DNA from: F23-D06 sp963643165
GTDB lineage: Bacteria; Bacteroidota; Bacteroidia; Bacteroidales; WCHB1-69
Reading direction: 5' to 3'
DNA length: 7,489 nt
NCBI GenBank assembly: GCA_963643165.1
Contig: CAVIJD010000060.1
Coordinates: 1 to 7,489, forward strand
Made by a program: the position numbers and the translations under genes. Below the pieces are notes generated by a model that worked only from the letters and a program-made list of their open reading frames with translations, was not told where the DNA came from and ran no database searches. Below, one piece after another: positions 1 to 6,400 of the stretch. Numbering within the stretch: position 1 is the stretch's first letter; every line of letters begins with the position of its first letter.

Positions 1-52
1 GCGTATCATCACCGACAAGGGGACGGTCGTGAAACCGTTCACAAAACGGTAG
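1..52 (+). CDS. 3' end of an upstream gene; C-terminus resembles a T9SS type A sorting domain
   Basis: Reading from base 2, the window opens with RIITDKGTVVKPFTKR followed by TAG at 50-52. Only 16 codons are visible, so the body of the protein is unknown. The pattern (Arg-Ile, then Thr, a Lys-Gly turn, a hydrophobic stretch and a basic C-terminal end) resembles the last beta-hairpin of type IX secretion C-terminal sorting domains, which commonly end in the form V-R-I-x-T-x-x-G-x-x-x-x-K-x-x-x-x. If so, the neighbour is another secreted or surface-anchored protein, exported by PorU/PorV-type machinery that removes this domain. The call rests on a very short stretch and on a low-complexity family signature. 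The alternative is an unrelated protein tail. A terminator lies directly downstream, so this gene and the giant gene are probably separate transcription units. Confidence 0.5.
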   Translation, partial: RIITDKGTVVKPFTKR

Positions 53-73
53 TCCTTTTCAAGAATACGATTC

Positions 74-111
74 AAAGCGGGCGCGCCAGACGGTGTGCCC
101 GCTTTTTTTTT
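74..111 (+). terminator. Rho-independent terminator of the upstream gene
   Basis: Bases 74-87 pair with 92-105 to form a 14 bp stem (AAAGCGGGC with GCCCGCTTT, continued by an inner arm with two G-T wobbles) closed by the tetraloop AGAC at 88-91. An uninterrupted run of nine T follows at 103-111. It sits 22 bases after the TAG at 50-52, which is ideal for ending the upstream transcript. The stem is also stable in reverse, but only a short run of A (74-76) precedes it on that side, so it looks unidirectional. Confidence 0.9.
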
Positions 112-339
112 GTTCGGAAAACGTTTCTCGGACAGCAATAAAAGTTTTTTTTGTTCTGCAGTCCTCTGCTATTGTAATTTTTCTAAATTTGTTGCCGTTT
201 TTCGAGCAGGTGAAAACCTCCTGAAACAATGCGGAGAAAGCAGGCTGGAGATGTTTTTTAGGAGAGATATTTTTCAAGGAGAGAAAACAATAAACAATAA
301 AAAACAACAAATTTAATATCAAAAAATTCAAAAACAGTT
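112..339 (+). other. AT-rich intergenic region and probable 5' leader of the giant gene
   Basis: This stretch contains no convincing gene. It is rich in T tracts in its first half and in A in its last 60 bases (repeated AACAATAA units at about 286-300, then A runs up to the start codon), as is usual for unstructured Bacteroidota leaders that initiate without a Shine-Dalgarno. A short direct repeat GGAGAGA occurs at 261-267 and 278-284, but it is more than 50 bases from the ATG and is not a usable ribosome binding site. A small palindrome AAACGTTT (118-125) and a 4 bp hairpin (GCAG/CTGC, 158-169) are within chance expectation. Confidence 0.6.
184..191 (+). promoter_or_regulatory. Candidate Bacteroidota -7 element (TAnnTTTG)
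   Basis: TAAATTTG matches exactly the TAnnTTTG -7 consensus used by the primary sigma factor of Bacteroidota. It lies between the upstream terminator and the giant gene, where a promoter is expected. Transcription would start a few bases after 191, giving a leader of roughly 140 nt. The weak point is the -33 box: no TTTG or TTG is found at the usual spacing. The nearest TTTG (150-153) is 30 bases away. A second, poorer -7 candidate (TAATTTTT, 175-182) has a spacing of 21 bases to that same TTTG. One of the two is probably real; which one is unclear. Confidence 0.4.
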
Positions 340-405
340 ATGGTAAAAAAACTCTATTCACTACTGTTTGCGATTTGTCTGCTGATACCATTGGCAGGCT
401 TGTCG
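340..405 (+). other. Sec signal peptide (residues 1-22)
   Basis: The basic start MVKK is followed by a hydrophobic core (LLFAICLLIPLAG) and a small-residue exit G-L-S before Gln23, a common Bacteroidota signal peptidase I site. The Cys at residue 13 lies inside the hydrophobic core and is preceded by F-A-I rather than a lipobox, so this is not a lipoprotein signal. Confidence 0.88.
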
Positions 406-3400
406 CAGACCGTACCGTCATACGCTTTTCAGGCAACGACTGCGGCGTATGACACTGTCGTACAAGGAACGGCGCTGACGACGATTGCCACAGATGACTC
501 TTACGCGCCAGTGCAGTTGCCGTTTGACTTCAAGTTTGCGGAAACCACCTATCCGCAAGGCACCAATTTTTACGTGTGCAGCAATGGTTATATCACAATC
601 GGCAGTTCTGGCACCTCCTCGACGCCGAGTCTGACCTCAAGCTACAGTTTTATTTCCCCGTTAGGGCACGACTTGAAGCCGGGCACTGCGGGGGTGGTTT
701 CGTATGCTGTTACCGGAACGGCACCCAATCAGGTGCTGACCATACAATGGGAACAGTTCCAGAGTTTTTCCGGCAACAACTACTACAACTTCCAGGTCAA
801 ATTGCACGAGACCACCAATGTTATCGAATTCTGCTACGGACCGATTACGGTAGCTTCTTCCAAGAGCGCCATTGTCGGTCTTTTTGATGTAATCAATTCT
901 GAAAAACTGATCGTACGGGGCAGCGGCAGCTGGTCAACATTTACCGCAAGCTCAACGGTTACAACCAATACCACTTCTATCTCAACCTCTTCTCATCCTG
1001 ATTCCGGACTTGTCTATACCTTTACGCCACCGATTGTAAACTGTCCGCGTGTCAGCAATTTGACGGCCAGCAACTATGGCCCCAACTCTTTTGATGTGAC
1101 TTGGCATTCCGAAGGCTCAGAATCGTCATGGATTTTGTCCTATATGCCGGTAGGCGACTCCACGTCATTGGTCACGACCACGGCTACCGATACTTTTCAT
1201 TCGATCCAGGGTCTTACGGCCAATACCGCCTACCTTGTTTCCGTTGCGGCAGATTGCGGTGTAGAACAGGGTCAGAACAGAACCATCACGGCTTATACAC
1301 TCTATACCACCCCGGCAACGATGCCATACGTTTGCGACTTTGAAGACGAAAGCGAGAACAGCAATTGGACGCTCATCAACGACAGTGTGGTAAACGCATG
1401 GCACATCGGCAATGCCGTCTATGCCGGCACCGAGGGCAAGGCGCTCTACATCTCCAACGACAATGGTGTCACCAATGCCTACAACAATAGCGAGCCCGGC
1501 ACAGTGTTCGCCTCCCGCGACATCACGCTGGACACCAACTACCGCGAGTATGCCTTGACCTTCGACTACAAGGGGGTAGGAGAGTCAACCAACGACTATC
1601 TCAAGGTATGGTTCTCGAAAGCCTACCACACGCAAGTGTCTGCCAACTCGGCGGGTACGGTAACATCTGTTCCCGGCGCTTCTTACCTGACCGTTGGCGG
1701 AAGCCAGTATCTGAACAGAAAAGACGACTGGTCGCACGTCAACCTGATTCTTGACCGCGCCCAAGGCTGGGGAGACAGCGGCCTTATGCGCCTCTACCTG
1801 ATGTGGCGCAACAATGGAAGTGAAGGTTCCAACCCTCCCATCGCCATTGACAACATCACCTTGAAAGGCTACAGCTGTGTCCGTCCCCAGAATCTGGCCA
1901 CCATTGACAGTGCCATCACGCAGACCAGCGTAACTGCAACCTGGAGTCGTGGCGAATCCACAGACTCGGAATGGCAAGTCTGCATCGTTGCGACAGGCGG
2001 CAATCCTGACCTGGCCACACCGGTGACAGTGACCGACACCACCCATCTGTTTGACGAGCTCACCGCCAGCACGGACTATACAATATATATAAGGACAGTA
2101 TGCGGCACGGAAACCAGTGCATGGACCTCGGTGTCCTGCAGAACAGCGTGCTCCACATATATGATCATTCCGTTCTCCGAGAAATTCGACAATTATGGCA
2201 CCGGTTCTTCAGCCTATCCGGACTGCTGGACCAAGTTATATACCACATCGTCACCCTATCCGTATTTGTCCTCTTCCGCCCCTTACTCCGGAACGGCTTG
2301 TCTTCAGATCTACAGCACGGCATCTGCATACTCTTGTGCCATTGCGCCGCAAATAGACACGAACACCAATCCGCTCAACACGCTGATGGTCAGTTTCAGG
2401 GTCAAGAAAACGAGTGTGTCCAACGGCCAAGGTGCTTTGCAGTTGGGTGTCATGACAGACCCGACAGACATCACCACATTCCAGACCATCAAAACCTGGA
2501 CCGGTTCGGAATGGGAATCGATAAACACCTGGTATGAAGTAGAAGAGATTCTTTCTGACATCACCGTACATGGCTCTTATCTTGCACTTCGCAAACCCGG
2601 CACGATTTCAGGCTACACCTACATTGACAATTTCGCCGTTTCGTTGTTGCCCACCTGTCTCAAACCGCTGGATGTGGCCGTGAGCAGCATTACTGCCACC
2701 ACCGCTTCCGTTGAATGGGTTCCTCAAGGCACGGCAACAGAATGGGATGTCGCTGTGGTGCCCACCGGAGTCAACCCTGAGACAGTGACGGCCATTACCG
2801 TTTATAGTCATCCTTATACCATCACGGAACTCACCCCCAACACAATGTACGACGTATATGTGCGGGCCAATTGCGGCGGCGGTGAAGTAAGTGTCTGGTC
2901 AAATCTGACCTCTTTCCAGACCCGCTGTCTGCCCACAGCGGCCATTCCGTACGTGGAGAACTTCGACACTTACGGCACAGGCACTTCCGCATTCCCGGAC
3001 TGCTGGACAAGATCAGACAACGCCACCTCCACGACCCGTTATCCTTACATCAACAGCGCCACCGCTACCGATTCCGGCAACGTGGGTGTACTTTACTTCT
3101 ATTCCACCAGTGCCATTTACTCATTGGCCACGTCGCAGGCTCTTGACCTGTCAGAGCATGATGCCAACACACTGATGCTTTCGTTCAAAGCAAAGAAAAC
3201 CAGCGCCTCTTACGGCCGTCTGGACGTCGGTGTCATGACAGACCCGGGTGACTTGAACACGCTGACGGTGCTGAAGACCATCTATCCCAGCGACTATCCT
3301 GAAGTATCGGAATGGACGACATTCAATGTGCCGATCACGGAAGCATACGACACCGTTTATTTGGCATTCTATATGCCGAAAGCCTCTACTGCATACACTC

Positions 3401-6400
3401 AGTTGGACGATGTGAAGCTTGACTATCTGCCCGAGTGTTTCGGCCCGTCAGATGTAACAGTTTCCAACATCATCGGACAGTCGGCTATGGTGACGTGGAG
3501 AGCAGCAATGCAGGGTGTCTCTGACTATACGGTAGAATACACAGTGTCTGGACAGGAAAACTGGCAGACCGCCAATGCTGCTGTGGCCGGAACCCGTTGC
3601 TTCCTCACAGGCCTTACGGCTCAAACGGATTATGACGTGCGTGTCTTCTCCAACTGCACCACAGGGTCGGCAGACACCGCTACGGCCAGTTTCACCACAA
3701 AATGTCTTGCCGCTGTGGAAGCTACGGTTACCAACGGCACACAGTCCACATTCAACGGACTTCCTTTCAACAACTACTACAGTTACTCCTATACCCAGCA
3801 GATTTATGATGCCAGCGAGATTGGCGAAGCCATGACTATCAGCAGCATCGAGTTTGAGTACGCCTATTCTTCTCCCATTACGGATAAGAACAATGTAACC
3901 ATCTATCTTGCCCACACCTCGCAGTCTGTCTTCTCATCCAGCAGCGCATGGATTCCGATTGACAGTGCCACGATAGTTTACACCGGCCCGATGAACTTCA
4001 CGCAAGGCTGGAACAAAGTGACGCTTGACACGGCGTTCCAATACAACGGAACAGACAATCTGGCACTCATCGTGGACGACAATTCGGGAGCCTACGATGG
4101 TAATGCGTGGGTGTTCCGTGTACATGCAACGACAGACTACAAGGCACTTCGCCGTCAAGTTGATGCTTCAAACATTTCCCCGACAGCACCGGGCACCGGC
4201 ACAAGAGAGAAAAAGCGTGTCAATGTGAGGTTCTCTTCCTGCGACAGTATGGCTACCTGTGTGGCGCCCAATGTCATCGTTACCGCCACGGACAGCAACT
4301 CCGTAACGTTAGAGTGGGTGGCCGGCAATACAGAGTCGGCATGGCAAATCGAATACAAACTCTCCTCAGACACCGTTTGGACCTCAGAAGGCACCGTAAC
4401 CTCGTCACCTTACACCGTCCAGAACCTGGTGTCTGATGCCGATTACATCTTCCGCATGCGTTCAGACTGCGGGTCAGACTTCAGCAATTACGTAAGAGTG
4501 ACCGCTTCCACACCTTGTGCATCCATAGCAGCGCTGCCTTATACGCAGAACTTCGACGCTGCAACAGGCACTGGAGCGGGCAACTTCATCTCTTGCTGGT
4601 ACCGTGGCACCAACAATTCCACGGCATATCCTTATACCTACTCCACCTATTCTCATTCTGCTCCTTATTCGCTCTATTTCTATTCCTCTTCTTCCGCTTG
4701 GGCTTATGCTGCCGCCCCGCAAATGGCCAGCGAGATAGAGATGAACAATCTGCAGGTCTCTTTCTATGCGAGAAAAACTTCTGAGGCAGCCTTCTTTGAA
4801 GTCGGTGTTATGACAGACCCGAACGACGTGACCACCTTTGAGGCAATCGGCACATTCTCGCCTGACCAGACCGCCGATTGGCAGTTGGGCGAAGTCAACA
4901 CGGACACTTATACGGGCAACGGACGTTACATTGCTTTCAGAACGCCGCAATGGGTATCCGGTTACATTTGCCTTGACGACGTCACCATCCAGGAGATTCC
5001 GTTCTGCGGACGGGTGGAAGACATCGAAGCAATAAACGTGACCCCGAACAGCGCCACCATCACCTGGACACCTGGCGGCAACGAAACTGAATGGGAAGTG
5101 TGCTACGGACTCTCCGGCACTGTTGACCCCGAAACCGCTACGGCTGTCCAGACCAGCGAAGACTCCATCGCCCTGTCAGGGCTGGAGGCCAGCTCCTTGT
5201 ATGATGTCTATGTACGCATCGTGTGTGCCAGCGGCGACTATGGCGCTTGGACACAATACTCGTTCAGAACAGCCTGCGGACAGATTGAGGCCGTGCCGTT
5301 TACGGAGACTTTCGACTCCTACGCATCCGGACAATCTAATTTCCCGTACTGCTGGGCGAAATTCAACAACTATTCTACCGCGACAAACTATCCTTACGTT
5401 TATGGCACCTACTACTATAGCGGCAACAGAAGCCTCTACTTCTACGCCAGTTCTACCACTTACAATTTGGCCATTCTGCCGGAATTGAGCAGCAGTCTGC
5501 CGGTCAACACCTTGCGTCTGTCCTTCCAGATGAGAGCAGCCAATGCCAACAACAAGATGGTTGTAGGTCTTATGACGGACCCCAATGACGTCACCACTTT
5601 TGAGCCCGTTGATACGGTTGCTGTCACCGCCGCCGCAACTTGGCAGCTGGTGAGAGTGCCTTTGGCATCCTATACCGGAAACGGCAAATATGTGACAATC
5701 AAAACGTGCAACTCAGCTGCGAGCGGCTTCTGCATTGATGATGTCGTGCTGGATCTGATACCCGACTGTAGCGCACCGACAGATCTGGCCGTCACGGCGA
5801 CCTCCACTACGGCTGACCTGACTTGGACAGACGACCCGTCACAATCGTCTTGGGAACTGGTCTATGCAACGTTAGGACAGGAACCTGATTACGAGAACCC
5901 CATTGTCACAAACACTACAAGTTACTCCTTGACAGGACTTCAGGGCAATTCCGCTTATCAGGTTTATGTAAGAACCAACTGTGCCGGCATGCCAGGCAGC
6001 AGCGACTGGGAGACAGTCAGTTTCGTGACCCCGTCAGAGTATCCCGCAGCCGTGCCCTATTTCCACGATTTCACAGACACGACAGAAAACAACAATTGGG
6101 CATTGCAGAATGGTACAGCCGTCAACAAATGGTACATTGCACAGCCTACCGGCGAGTCCAAGAACAAACTCTTCGTGTCCAACAACGGAATAACCACTGA
6201 TTACACTATCAATTCCGTTTCCGTGGCATGGGCTTACCGAGATGTCATGTTCGGCAGCGACCCGATGCATGAGCTTTCGTTCGACTGGAAATGTGTCGGT
6301 GAGTCAAACTACGACTATATCCGTGTTTACGTCGGAGACCCGGCATTGGTCGATGCCGGCAACGTCATTGCGTATGCAAATGCCGCCCCCGAGGGCTCAA

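Noticed and set aside
95..316. A 73-codon + strand ORF in the intergenic region
   Set aside because: It starts inside the terminator stem, has an AT-driven Phe/Lys/Asn-rich composition with no recognisable domain, and overlaps the likely promoter and leader.
59..331. A 90-codon minus-strand ORF across the intergenic region
   Set aside because: It reads backwards through the terminator and its composition is what A- and T-rich DNA gives by chance. It has no start context or family resemblance.
340..405. Possible lipoprotein signal because of Cys at residue 13
   Set aside because: The Cys is within the hydrophobic core and the preceding residues are not a lipobox; a signal peptidase I site follows at residues 20-23.
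2100..2537. A 145-codon + strand ORF in another frame over B module 1, considered as a frameshift or overlapping gene
   Set aside because: The main frame remains open and keeps its motifs throughout. The alternative product is His/Cys/Arg-rich without a domain.
4474..4950. A 158-codon minus-strand ORF, and a similar one at 3448-3915
   Set aside because: Both are antisense to recognisable modules (F5-B3 and F4-C). No promoter or domain supports them.
2149..5766. CRISPR-like or short tandem DNA repeats
   Set aside because: The repetition is at protein-domain level with about 500-base, diverged units in frame. There are no short identical repeats with regular spacers.
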